From positions 1 through 64,000 of the forward strand of contig NZ_LZSV01000035.1 in NCBI RefSeq assembly GCF_001665605.1: a stretch of 64,000 bases of DNA. The letters are read 5' to 3'. The position numbers were made by a program, and so were the translations under genes. Positions 33,667-41,459 of this stretch are shown in pieces. The DNA is from Mycobacterium sp. 852014-50255_SCH5639931. Its GTDB lineage: Bacteria > Actinomycetota > Actinomycetes > Mycobacteriales > Mycobacteriaceae. Under the pieces are notes generated by a model. That model was not told the DNA's origin. It searched no databases and saw only the letters and a program-made list of their open reading frames with translations. Within the stretch, counting starts at the first letter, position 1. Every line of letters begins with the position of its first letter.

Positions 33667-34343
33667 TTGGCCGCGGTCCGCGGCGCCAGGTGCGCCACGC
33701 ACAGATCCGGTTCGACGAACGCGTCGAGCCGATCGACCGACACCGGCGCCCCCCAGGCCTCCATGGCGCCTTGCATGAGGCCCAGATGCACCGGGCACAC
33801 GACGGCGGTCCGATTTTCGGCCAACTCCAGGAACGGGCAGTGCCGCAGGCCGACCTGTTGCTCCCCGTCGGCCGCCCGGCGTTCGGGCGCGAAGCCGAGC
33901 TCGTCGAGCATGTTGACCAAGTGGTCGATGGCGTCGTCGGCGCTGGCGGGTTCGCTGGGCACCGCCTCCAGGCTGGCATCCAGTTTTTGCCCCCAGGCCC
34001 GGCCCGCGGCCAACGCCTTGGCACCGGCGTCGCGCTCTCCGGCGAACGCCACGGCCAAGATCTCGGCGAGCAGGCGATAGTGCCGCGTGCCGCCGCGGTC
34101 CATCTGCCGGACGGCGCGGAACATCAGCGGCGGGCGGCCCGGCCCCTTGCGATCCAGCTCGACGTGCTCCACCTGCCCGTCACCGACCAGGCTGTCGAGG
34201 TGGAAGCGGACGGTATTCGGGTGCACGCCCAGCACGTCGGCGATGGCGGCGATGCTCATGGGATCGGGCGACGCCCGCAACACCCGCAGGACCGCCCGGC
34301 GGCGGCTGGCGGATTCCCCGATCGACGTCTGCGACAACTTCAC
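33663..34343 (-). CDS. Winged-helix regulator with C-terminal cysteines (Rv2621c homologue)
   Basis: A 226-residue COG2345-type regulator. The DNA-binding domain is RAVLRVLRASPDPMSIAAIADVLGVHPNTVRFHLDSLVGDGQVEHVELDRKGPGRPPLMFR, and the C-terminal half has RHCPFLELAENRTAVVCPVHLG followed by PDLCVAHL, spacing C-x13-C-x31-C. This pattern resembles SufR-type Fe-S regulators and is shared in its first part with the regulator at 31204. It lies 7 bp downstream of a ferredoxin gene and is coupled to the next membrane protein gene. Fe-S sensing is inferred. Confidence 0.87.
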   Translation of the reverse strand: MKLSQTSIGESASRRRAVLRVLRASPDPMSIAAIADVLGVHPNTVRFHLDSLVGDGQVEHVELDRKGPGRPPLMFRAVRQMDRGGTRHYRLLAEILAVAFAGERDAGAKALAAGRAWGQKLDASLEAVPSEPASADDAIDHLVNMLDELGFAPERRAADGEQQVGLRHCPFLELAENRTAVVCPVHLGLMQGAMEAWGAPVSVDRLDAFVEPDLCVAHLAPRTAAK

Positions 34344-34350
34344 GGGACCC

Positions 34351-34707
34351 TCACGCTCCTTCCGCTTGGTCAGCCCTCGGCTGAGCGGCCACCAAAGGCG
34401 TGTCTACACCGAGCGGACCCATCTTGGCCGCCCCACCCGGCGATCCCAAGGGCGCGTCGCGGCCCGGCAGCGTTTCAGCGAAGAACGCCTCGTTGTCGGC
34501 CAGGTACGGTCTGAGCTCCTCGGGCAGGTCGTCCTCGTAATAGATGGCATCGACCGGGCACACCGGCTCGCACGCGCCGCAGTCCACGCATTCGTCGGGG
34601 TGTATGTACAGCGCGCGGCCGCCCTCGTAGATGCAATCGACGGGACACTCGTCCACACAGGCGCGATCCATCACGTCGATGCATGGCTTCCCGATCACGT
34701 ACGTCAT
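34351..34707 (-). CDS. fdxA: 7Fe ferredoxin (FdxA-like)
   Basis: A 118-residue ferredoxin. Cysteines at 9, 17, 21 and 40, 43, 46, 50 fit the mycobacterial 7Fe type: C9, C17 and C50 for a [3Fe-4S] cluster and C21, C40, C43 and C46 for a [4Fe-4S] cluster; C25 is extra. MTYVIGKPCIDVMDRACVDECPVDCIYEGGR is typical of FdxA. It begins a run of five genes (ferredoxin, regulator, membrane protein, cupin, nitronate monooxygenase). M. tuberculosis has no ferredoxin gene at this point between Rv2621c and Rv2622. Confidence 0.93.
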   Translation of the reverse strand: MTYVIGKPCIDVMDRACVDECPVDCIYEGGRALYIHPDECVDCGACEPVCPVDAIYYEDDLPEELRPYLADNEAFFAETLPGRDAPLGSPGGAAKMGPLGVDTPLVAAQPRADQAEGA

Positions 34708-34716
34708 GGGCTAGAG

Positions 34717-34738
34717 TTTACACAACATTGCTTGTAAA
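34717..34738. promoter_or_regulatory. Candidate operator in the ferredoxin-methyltransferase divergent region
   Basis: TTTACA and TGTAAA flank an inner dyad ACAA-N6-TTGT in an otherwise GC-rich region, 10 bp before the ferredoxin ATG and 65 bp before the methyltransferase ATG. The obvious candidate binder is the cysteine-bearing regulator encoded in the same operon. Confidence 0.55.
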
Positions 34739-34802
34739 AACGAGAGCGTTTGGGAGAACCCGGAATGCCACCTCTGAAAAACCCTGCGCGGCAGGCGGTC
34801 TG

Positions 34803-35624
34803 ATGATCAAGCCACAACCCGATTCCCGGGCCCCCCTGCCCGCGGCGGGCCGCGCCGACGACGCCGTCGCGGGCCATTGGCTGCTGGCCCGGCTCGGCAA
34901 ACGCGTTCTTCGGCCGGGCGGCGTCGAGCTCACCCGCACACTGCTGGCCCGCGCCGAGGTGGCCGGCGCCGACGTGGTCGAGTTGGCCCCCGGCCTGGGC
35001 CGCACCGCCACCGAGATCCTGGCCCGCCACCCGCGGTCGTACGTCGGCGCCGAGGGGGATCCCGACGCGGCCAACGTGGTTCGCGGCGTGCTCACCGAAC
35101 TCGGCGTCGAGAATGGCGCGGTCCGGGTCGCCGACGCGGCGGCCACCGGATTGCCGGATGCGAGCACGGATGTCGTCATCGGGGAGGCGATGCTGAGCAT
35201 GCAGGGTGACGCGACCAAGCACGCCATCGTCGCCGAGGCGTCGCGAGTGCTGCGGCCGCGTGGCCGGTATGCGATCCACGAATTGGCCCTCACACCGGAC
35301 ACCGTCTCGGAGGAGGTCAGCACCGACATCCGGCAATCGCTGGCGCGCGCGATCAAGGTGAACGCGCGGCCGCTGACGGTCGCGGAATGGTCGGGGCTGC
35401 TTGCCGACCACGGGCTGGTGGTTGACCACGTCGCGACCGCGCCGATGGCCCTGTTGCAGCCGCGCCGACTGGTCGCCGACGAAGGGCTGCTCGGGGCGCT
35501 GCGGTTCGCCCGCAACGTGCTGGTCCACCGGGACGCCCGCAAGCGGGTCCTCACGATGCGCCGCACGTTCCGCCGGCACCGCAAGCAACTGGCCGCCGTC
35601 GCAATCGTCGCCCACAAACCCTGA
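34803..35624 (+). CDS. Class I SAM-dependent methyltransferase (Rv2622 homologue)
   Basis: A 273-residue methyltransferase, the same length as Rv2622. Motif I is VVELAPGLGRTATEIL, followed by YVGAEGDPDAANVV (acidic ribose contact), VADAAATGLPDASTDVVIGEAMLSMQ and VLRPRGRYAIHELAL. The substrate is unknown. The ATG at 34803 is chosen over longer frames that cross the operator region. It converges with the site-2-protease-like gene after 16 bp. Confidence 0.88.
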   Translation: MIKPQPDSRAPLPAAGRADDAVAGHWLLARLGKRVLRPGGVELTRTLLARAEVAGADVVELAPGLGRTATEILARHPRSYVGAEGDPDAANVVRGVLTELGVENGAVRVADAAATGLPDASTDVVIGEAMLSMQGDATKHAIVAEASRVLRPRGRYAIHELALTPDTVSEEVSTDIRQSLARAIKVNARPLTVAEWSGLLADHGLVVDHVATAPMALLQPRRLVADEGLLGALRFARNVLVHRDARKRVLTMRRTFRRHRKQLAAVAIVAHKP

Positions 35625-35640
35625 CCCCGCGCGACATCGA

Positions 35641-36801
35641 CTAAATGCTTTGCGCCGACGCCGGTTTCGCGTCTTCTGGGTGGGCGAGCCGATAGACCTC
35701 GATGAGGCGCGCCACATCGGTGGGCGTAACGATGCCGACCACCTGCGCGCCGTCGAACACCAGGGCACGGCTGCGGGGACCGGCCGGTGCCATCCGCTCC
35801 AGCAGGGCGGTCAGCGGCTCTTGCGGCGTGCCTGACGGCACCTCTTGCAGCGGTTGCGCGACCTGCCCCACGGTGACGGTGGCGCGCTGGCCGGGCGCGA
35901 CCTCACGCAACCGACTCAACGTGATCAGACCGGTGATGGCCCCGCTCCGGTCGACGACCGGGTACGCCGAATGCCGGTCACCGAGCACATAGCGCTGGAC
36001 GAAATCGTCGACGGTGATCCAACCGGGCGCGGTATGCGGCCCGGCGGTCATCGCGTCGGCGACGCGTACGCCGGAGAACATCTGCTGGGTCGATATCCGC
36101 GTCTCCTCCTCGCGACTGGCGGCGAAGATGAACCAGCCGATAAACGCCAGCCAGACACCGCCGACCACACCGCCCAACAAGAATTCGGCCAGCCCCAGCC
36201 CGATGAGGATGAAGGCGACCACCCGTCCGGCGTGCGCCGCGCCGATGCTCGCTCGCACGCTGTCCCCGTGGCGGCGCCACAGGATGGCCCGCAGCACCCG
36301 GCCGCCATCCAGGGGTGCGCCGGGCAACAGGTTGAAGAGGCCCAGCAGCAGATTGATGGCGGCCAACCAGGAAGCGACCCCGATCACGATGGGAGCGGCG
36401 CGCACGGTATGCAGCGCCGCGACCAGCCCGCCGAAGGCGGCGGCCAGCGCGAGGCTGGTGGCCGGCCCGGCGATCGCGATCCGGAAGGCCGCCTTGGGCG
36501 TCTTGGCCTCGCCGCCGAGGGTGGTCACGCCGCCGAAAAGCCAGAGCGTCACGCTCCCCACGGACACCCCGGCGCGGCGGGCGACGACGGCATGCGCGAG
36601 CTCGTGCGCCACCAGCGACGCCAGCAGCACCAGCGCGCCGCACGCTCCGGCCAACCAGTAGGCGCCGTGCGAATATCCTTTGACGGTTCCGGGCAGCGTG
36701 CTGGCCAGGCTCCAGGTGAACAACCACAGGATGACCAGCACGCTCCAGTGGACGTTCACCGGAAATCCGGCGATCCGCCCTATTGGGATCGCGTCGCGCA
36801 C
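35641..36801 (-). CDS. Site-2 protease-like M50 metalloprotease with CBS pair (Rv2625c homologue)
   Basis: A 386-residue membrane protein. The zinc site is HELAH (His66, Glu67, His70), with the third ligand Asp165 in LLPGAPLDGGRVL. About six membrane helices precede a C-terminal pair of CBS domains from about residue 245 (MTAGPHTAPGWITVDDFVQRYVLGDRHSAYPVVD). M. tuberculosis Rv2625c has this architecture and belongs to the DosR dormancy regulon. A degenerate DosR-like sequence lies at 36850-36863. The peptide substrate and the ligand sensed by the CBS pair are unknown. Confidence 0.9.
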   Translation of the reverse strand: MRDAIPIGRIAGFPVNVHWSVLVILWLFTWSLASTLPGTVKGYSHGAYWLAGACGALVLLASLVAHELAHAVVARRAGVSVGSVTLWLFGGVTTLGGEAKTPKAAFRIAIAGPATSLALAAAFGGLVAALHTVRAAPIVIGVASWLAAINLLLGLFNLLPGAPLDGGRVLRAILWRRHGDSVRASIGAAHAGRVVAFILIGLGLAEFLLGGVVGGVWLAFIGWFIFAASREEETRISTQQMFSGVRVADAMTAGPHTAPGWITVDDFVQRYVLGDRHSAYPVVDRSGAITGLITLSRLREVAPGQRATVTVGQVAQPLQEVPSGTPQEPLTALLERMAPAGPRSRALVFDGAQVVGIVTPTDVARLIEVYRLAHPEDAKPASAQSI

Positions 36802-36849
36802 GTCAAACCTCCAAAGTCGTTGAGCAGAGCCGGTTCGACTGCCGTCTCT

Positions 36850-36863
36850 GGCTCGAAAGTAGG
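36850..36863 (-). promoter_or_regulatory. Weak DosR-like box upstream of the M50 protease gene
   Basis: Read on the minus strand, CCTACTTTCGAGCC matches the core ACTTTCG of the common DosR box form GGGACTTTCGGCCC but is poor at both ends. It lies 48 bp before the protease ATG. Confidence 0.35.
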
Positions 36864-36933
36864 GCGCCGCCGCGGCCGCCGCTAGGGCACTAGGACCCCG
36901 CGCGGGCGGCCAATCGGCCTGCGTGGGACACGA

Positions 36934-39039
36934 TCAGAATTCGCACCGGCGCCCCAGGCAGCCGCCGCTGAACGTGGCGTCGGCGGCAAGCAGGGCCTCC
37001 TCGGCGCCGACGTAGGTGAGCACCTGTCCGGCCCGAGTGCCGTAGCGGTAGACGGTGATGCCTTTCACCCTCGCCTTCCACGCGGCCAGATAGATCGCGC
37101 GGACGTCGTCGACGGTCGATTCCGCCGGCAGGTTGACGGTTTTGGACACCGCGGCGTCGACGTGCCGCTGCACCGCGGCCTGCATCCGCAGGTGCCAATC
37201 CGGGGTGATCTCCCCGGCGGTGGGAAACGCCGCCCGAACCTCGGCGGGGACGTGTCGGTCCGCGCGCACGCCGCCGTGCCGGGCGATTTCGGCGATCAGG
37301 TCGGGATGGTAGAAACCGCGGTCGCGGGCGAGCCGGTCGAAACACGGGTTGACCTCGAGCAGGCGTCGCCCGATGACGGCCCGGACGTAGGCGATCGCGA
37401 ACATCGGCTCGATGCCCGCGCTGGTCCCGGCGATCAACGAGATGGTGCCGGTCGGCGCGATGGAGGTGAGCTGGGCGTTGCGCCGTGGCGCAGAGCCCGC
37501 GAAGCGGCTTTCCGGGAAGGCCGGAAACGGTCCACGCTCCTCAGCCAGCCGCTCGGATGCGCCATGTGCGACCTGGTTGACGGTGCGGGCGATCCGGCCG
37601 GCCAGGCGAACTCCGCGCTCGCTGTCATACGGAATGCCCAAGCCGGCCAGCATCTCCGCCAGGCCCATGACGCCCAGCCCGATCTTGCGGGTGGCCTTGG
37701 TGGCCGCTTCGACTTCGGGGAAGGGAAAGCGGCTGACGTCGATGACGTCGTCCAGGAAGCGCACGGCCAGTTCCGTCACCGCTGTGAGCCGATCCCAATC
37801 GATGCCGCCGCGGCTGACCATCCGGGCAAGGTTGATCGAACCCAGGTTGCACGACTCGTAGGGCAACAGCGGGACTTCCCCGCACGGGTTGGTGGCCTCG
37901 ATCCGGCCCGACGCCGGCGTCGGATTGGCGCGGTTGATCGTGTCGAGGAACACCAGTCCGGGGTCGCCACACTGATGTGCGGCCTCGCAGATCGCGGTGA
38001 ACAGATCGGCCGCGGGCACCGTCGCGACCGTCGTGCCCGTCCTCGGGTTGACCAGCCGATGGCTGCCGCCGCGCCCGACGGCGCGCAGAAATCGGTCCGT
38101 CACGCCCACCGACAGATTGAACTGGTTGAGCTCGCTCGCCGAGCGGGACTTGGCGGTGACGAAGTCGTAGATGTCGGGGTGCGATACGTCGAGCACCGCC
38201 ATCGACGCACCGCGTCGGCGGCCACCCATCGAGATCACCGCGGCGGCGTAATCGAACAGCCGAAGGAACGAGAGGGGTCCGCTGGCCGTCCCGCCGGTAC
38301 GGGCCACCGAATCGCCGGCGGGTCGCAGGTGGGTGAACGCGTAGCCGGTCCCGCCACCCGCCTGGTGTATGTCCGCGCTCTGCGCGAGCGCGGTGAAGAT
38401 CGAGCGCAGCGAATCAGCCACTGGCAGAACGAAACACGCGGAAAGCAGCCCCAATTCGGTGCCAGCGTTCATCAGCGTCGGCGAGTTGGGTAGAAACTCG
38501 AGGTCACGCAGCAGCGCCGAAAACCGTTGGGCCCACACCGCCGAGGACCCGGACTGAAACCGCTCTTCGGCCCGCGCGACGTGGTTCGCGACGCGGTCCA
38601 TCATTTCGCCGGTTGATTCAATCGGCCTGCCACGGTCGTCGCGCAGCAGATAGCGCTCGCCCAGCACCGTCACGGCGGCCACGCTCAATTTGAGTTCGTC
38701 GCGCACACCTATCAGCTCTTTGGTCGCACGCAATTCGGCATGGTGGCTGCGGTACACGGCATAAGCGCGGGCAACGTCGTCCAGGCCGGCCGCGGCCAGC
38801 TGCGCCTCGACCACATCTTGGATCTCCTCGACCCTCGGAATTGCGCTGCGGGCCTGACCCGCAAGCGCATCGGCCACCGACCTGGCCAGCCCGCCGGGCA
38901 AGTCCGGGTCGCGGCGTCCGACCTCCCGCGCGGCCCGAGCGATCGCCGTCTCGATGCGGCCCACATCGAAAGGCACCAGGCGTCCGTCCCGGCGCCTGAC
39001 GCTCGACGGCCACCGCGCGGACCGCGCTGTCCCGACCAT
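36934..39039 (-). CDS. nrdZ: Class II (B12-dependent) ribonucleotide reductase NrdZ
   Basis: A 701-residue adenosylcobalamin-dependent ribonucleotide reductase, oxygen-independent and so suited to hypoxia. It has an N-terminal ATP-cone-like start (SSVRRRDGRLVPFDVGRIETAIARAAREVG), the redox Cys in LLSACFVLPV, the radical-site segment ATNPCGEVPLLPYESCNLGSINLARM, phosphate-binding SIAPTGTISLIAG and the C-terminal shuttle cysteines GGCLGRRC. The ATG at 39037-39039 gives a length near M. tuberculosis NrdZ (Rv0570, 692); longer frames cross the hspX promoter. It is divergent from hspX and shares a DosR-like box with it. Confidence 0.92.
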   Translation of the reverse strand: MVGTARSARWPSSVRRRDGRLVPFDVGRIETAIARAAREVGRRDPDLPGGLARSVADALAGQARSAIPRVEEIQDVVEAQLAAAGLDDVARAYAVYRSHHAELRATKELIGVRDELKLSVAAVTVLGERYLLRDDRGRPIESTGEMMDRVANHVARAEERFQSGSSAVWAQRFSALLRDLEFLPNSPTLMNAGTELGLLSACFVLPVADSLRSIFTALAQSADIHQAGGGTGYAFTHLRPAGDSVARTGGTASGPLSFLRLFDYAAAVISMGGRRRGASMAVLDVSHPDIYDFVTAKSRSASELNQFNLSVGVTDRFLRAVGRGGSHRLVNPRTGTTVATVPAADLFTAICEAAHQCGDPGLVFLDTINRANPTPASGRIEATNPCGEVPLLPYESCNLGSINLARMVSRGGIDWDRLTAVTELAVRFLDDVIDVSRFPFPEVEAATKATRKIGLGVMGLAEMLAGLGIPYDSERGVRLAGRIARTVNQVAHGASERLAEERGPFPAFPESRFAGSAPRRNAQLTSIAPTGTISLIAGTSAGIEPMFAIAYVRAVIGRRLLEVNPCFDRLARDRGFYHPDLIAEIARHGGVRADRHVPAEVRAAFPTAGEITPDWHLRMQAAVQRHVDAAVSKTVNLPAESTVDDVRAIYLAAWKARVKGITVYRYGTRAGQVLTYVGAEEALLAADATFSGGCLGRRCEF

Positions 39040-39088
39040 CGTTCGAGTATCCCCGTCACACCCAAAAGTCGTAGCCCGAAACGAGATA

Positions 39089-39102
39089 AGGACTTCCGTC
39101 CC
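39089..39102. promoter_or_regulatory. DosR-like box between nrdZ and hspX
   Basis: AGGACTTCCGTCCC fits the palindromic DosR consensus GGGACTWWAGTCCC at 11 of 14 positions. It is 49 bp upstream of nrdZ and 72 bp upstream of hspX, in position to activate both under hypoxia or nitric oxide. Confidence 0.65.
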
Positions 39103-39174
39103 TACCGTGGTGGCCCCTCGCGTGGTCGGATCGAAGACGTCCGTTTCAGACAACAGACATCCCAGGAGAAAACA

Positions 39175-39606
39175 ATGACCAGCACACTGCCTGCGACGCA
39201 GAAGCCGCACATGCTGTTCCCCGAGTTCGCGGACTTCTTCTCGGCGTTCCCGTCGTTCGCCGGAATCCGTCCGATGTTCGACACCCGGCTCATGCGGTTG
39301 GAAGACGAGATGGTCGACGGCCGCTACGAGCTGCGCGCCGAGATTCCCGGCATCGACCCGGCCACGGACGTCGATATCACCGTCCGCGACGGTCAGCTCA
39401 CCATCAAGGCCGAGCGCAGCGAGAAAAAGGAGTTCGACGGCCGATCGGAGTTCTCCTACGGCTCGTTCGTCCGCACCGTATCGCTGCCGTCCAACGCCAA
39501 CGAGGACGACATCAAGGCCACCTACGACAAAGGCATCCTCACCGTCTCGGTGCCGGTCTCACAGCCCGCGCCCGAGGAGAAGCACGTAAAGATCGCCGCG
39601 AAATAG
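39175..39606 (+). CDS. hspX: Alpha-crystallin small heat shock protein HspX (Acr)
   Basis: A 143-residue small heat shock protein, close to M. tuberculosis HspX (144). It shares LFPEF, FPSFAG, FDTRLMRLEDEM, VRDGQLTIKAER, FDGRSEF, YGSFVRTVSLP and DDIKATYDKGILTVSV. It is an ATP-independent chaperone and a main protein of hypoxic, non-growing mycobacteria. CCAGGAGA precedes the ATG. A DosR-like box lies upstream and a GC-rich hairpin downstream. Confidence 0.96.
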   Translation: MTSTLPATQKPHMLFPEFADFFSAFPSFAGIRPMFDTRLMRLEDEMVDGRYELRAEIPGIDPATDVDITVRDGQLTIKAERSEKKEFDGRSEFSYGSFVRTVSLPSNANEDDIKATYDKGILTVSVPVSQPAPEEKHVKIAAK

Positions 39607-39618
39607 TCGGCAGAAGCG

Positions 39619-39644
39619 GGGCCCGGGCAGCGTCGCCCGGGCCC
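39619..39644. terminator. Hairpin terminator after hspX
   Basis: GGGCCCGGGC and GCCCGGGCCC form a perfect 10-bp all-GC stem with a six-base loop, 12 bp after the hspX stop codon. Confidence 0.8.
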
Positions 39645-39675
39645 ACCACGGCTGTTGCGGGCGCCGGCTCCGGTG

Positions 39676-39689
39676 ATGACTTTGGGCCC
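39676..39689 (+). promoter_or_regulatory. DosR-like box upstream of a small conserved gene
   Basis: ATGACTTTGGGCCC resembles the DosR form GGGACTTTCGGCCC except at positions 1, 2 and 9. It lies about 90 bp before the start chosen for the small gene at 39779. Confidence 0.5.
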
Positions 39690-39778
39690 TATCCGCAATC
39701 TGCGCGTGACGGAATAATGGCGACGTCTGACGTAACTTGGCTGGTGCGGTTGCGGCTGAACGAAGGAGCATGGCGGCT

Positions 39779-40018
39779 ATGGGCGGTATTCCAACGTTGT
39801 CGTTGACCGACTCTGACGTGGACATCCTGGCTTCGGAATTCCTGCAATCGCGGTATCTCGGCCCGATCTATGCCGACTGGTCCCCCGATCGACGCCTCGA
39901 CACGTTCCTGCGGCGCCGCGGCCTGTCGCGTGTTGCCGACGACGGCGACCTGGCCAATACCGTCCTGGAACGCATCATGGCCCACGTCGGCCGCGCCTCG
40001 CAGCGGGCGCGAGGCTGA
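39779..40018 (+). CDS. Small conserved protein of unknown function in the dormancy island
   Basis: A 79-residue protein: GGIPTLSLTDSDVDILASEF, LQSRYLGPIYADWSPDRRLD, TFLRRRGLSRVADDGDLANT, VLERIMAHVGRA. It has no membrane segment and looks mostly helical. The frame opens further upstream, but an AAGGAG ends only one base before the ATG at 39770, so the ATG at 39779 (ten-base spacing) is preferred. A DosR-like box upstream and the neighbours suggest hypoxic induction. I do not recognise the family. Confidence 0.68.
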   Translation: MGGIPTLSLTDSDVDILASEFLQSRYLGPIYADWSPDRRLDTFLRRRGLSRVADDGDLANTVLERIMAHVGRASQRARG

Positions 40019-40046
40019 TTGCGACAGCGGCCCCTGGCGCCGGTGC

Positions 40047-41444
40047 TCAGTCGGCAACGCCTACTGCCGCTTCGAGCTCGGCCAGGCACTCCTCGGTCCA
40101 CGGGATGAGCGTCTCGATATCGGGCACCACGTCGCGGCCCGCGGCATAGCCGAACCCGATCCGGTCGGCGTACGCGCATGTCGTGATGTTGAGCGCGTGA
40201 CCGTCGTAGACCGTCGACACCGGATACATCTCCTCGATTCGAGCGCCGTTCCAATACATTTCGGCTACCGGTCCGCGAACATGGGAAATCGGCAGGTTGT
40301 ATCCGGTCCGGATTTTCGGCGTGAACGGCAGCAGCGGGCCGACTGCCGTCGCTGCGATGCTGCCGGCGTTCGTCAGCAGTGACGCCGCCGCTCCCCGTTT
40401 GGCCACCCAGTGCTTGCCCTCGGACATGGATCGATGGATCGCGTTCAGCCGGGCCAGTGGGTCATCCAGGTTGGTGCCCAGCGGACACATCCACAGCCCA
40501 AACCTGTTGCCGTGCTGATCGTTTCGTGCCTCATGCTCGGGGTCGCGCACCGTGATGGGGCAGGCGGCCACCAGTGACCGGTTGGGCAGTTCCGCGCGAT
40601 CAGTCAGCCAGCGGCGCACCACGCCGGCCGCCATCGCTGTGAGCACGTCGTTGCCGGTCACGCCGGCCGCCTGCCGCACGGCTTGGATGCGATCTTTCGC
40701 CCAGCTGCCCGCGGCGACCGCGCGCTCGGGACCCACGCGGCCGTTGAACCGGGTGTAGGGCGCCCCCAGGGGCAGCACCGTGGTGTGCCCGACCAGGGCA
40801 TCCAGCACCGTCGCAACCTCGCCGGTGGCCACCCGCCCGATCAGCCCCGCACTTGACGCCGCCGCACCGGTCAGCGACCGCAGCGGCGCGACCAGACGAG
40901 ACACCAACCCGGCCGAAGCCGGCGGCGAGGGCTCGGGACGGCAATCGGCGTAAAACGGCGGCATCGACCGGCGGTCGGGATCACTGCTGAGCGCGTCGGT
41001 GATCATCTGAAAACCGGCCACCCCATCGGTCACGCTGTGATGCACCTTGATGTAGAACGCGAAGCGGCCCCCGTCGAGGCCGTCGATCAGATACGACATC
41101 CACATCGGCCGGCTCCAGTCGAGGCGCATCGCGTCCAGCTCCCCGATCAGCCTCCAGAACCCATCCCCGGACACCGTGCGGCGCTGGCAATGTCGGCTCA
41201 CATCAACGGAATCCATGTGCCGCCAGACCCACATGCCACCGGTCTCCACACCGCGATGCGGATACCTGCGGAGCCTCGGATCGATCGGGTCGTTCCCGCC
41301 CAGCGTCTTCCGGTGCAGTTCGTCGACGTAGTCGGGCCCGGCGCCGTCAGGCGGCGACAGGATCAGCACGGCACCGACGTGCATTGGGTTGGACACCCAC
41401 TCCGCGGTCATCATCGCCGCGTCCAGCGGATCCAGCGGGTTCAT
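40047..41444 (-). CDS. WS/DGAT family wax ester/triacylglycerol synthase
   Basis: A 465-residue acyl-CoA:diacylglycerol or wax alcohol acyltransferase. The catalytic HHxxxDG motif is VHHSVTDGVAGF (His135, His136, Asp140). The N-terminal PLDPLDAAMMTAEWVSNPMHVGAVLIL, and NDVLTAMAAGVVRRWL and LPISHVRGPVAEMYWNGARIEEMYPVS in the C-terminal half are family hallmarks. It is not a close copy of Tgs1 (Rv3130c), so the exact paralogue is unclear. It starts 15 bp after the hydrolase gene, so both are probably driven from the DosR-like box at 42750-42763. Confidence 0.9.
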   Translation of the reverse strand: MNPLDPLDAAMMTAEWVSNPMHVGAVLILSPPDGAGPDYVDELHRKTLGGNDPIDPRLRRYPHRGVETGGMWVWRHMDSVDVSRHCQRRTVSGDGFWRLIGELDAMRLDWSRPMWMSYLIDGLDGGRFAFYIKVHHSVTDGVAGFQMITDALSSDPDRRSMPPFYADCRPEPSPPASAGLVSRLVAPLRSLTGAAASSAGLIGRVATGEVATVLDALVGHTTVLPLGAPYTRFNGRVGPERAVAAGSWAKDRIQAVRQAAGVTGNDVLTAMAAGVVRRWLTDRAELPNRSLVAACPITVRDPEHEARNDQHGNRFGLWMCPLGTNLDDPLARLNAIHRSMSEGKHWVAKRGAAASLLTNAGSIAATAVGPLLPFTPKIRTGYNLPISHVRGPVAEMYWNGARIEEMYPVSTVYDGHALNITTCAYADRIGFGYAAGRDVVPDIETLIPWTEECLAELEAAVGVAD

Positions 41445-41459
41445 TCTCCACCTCCGCGA

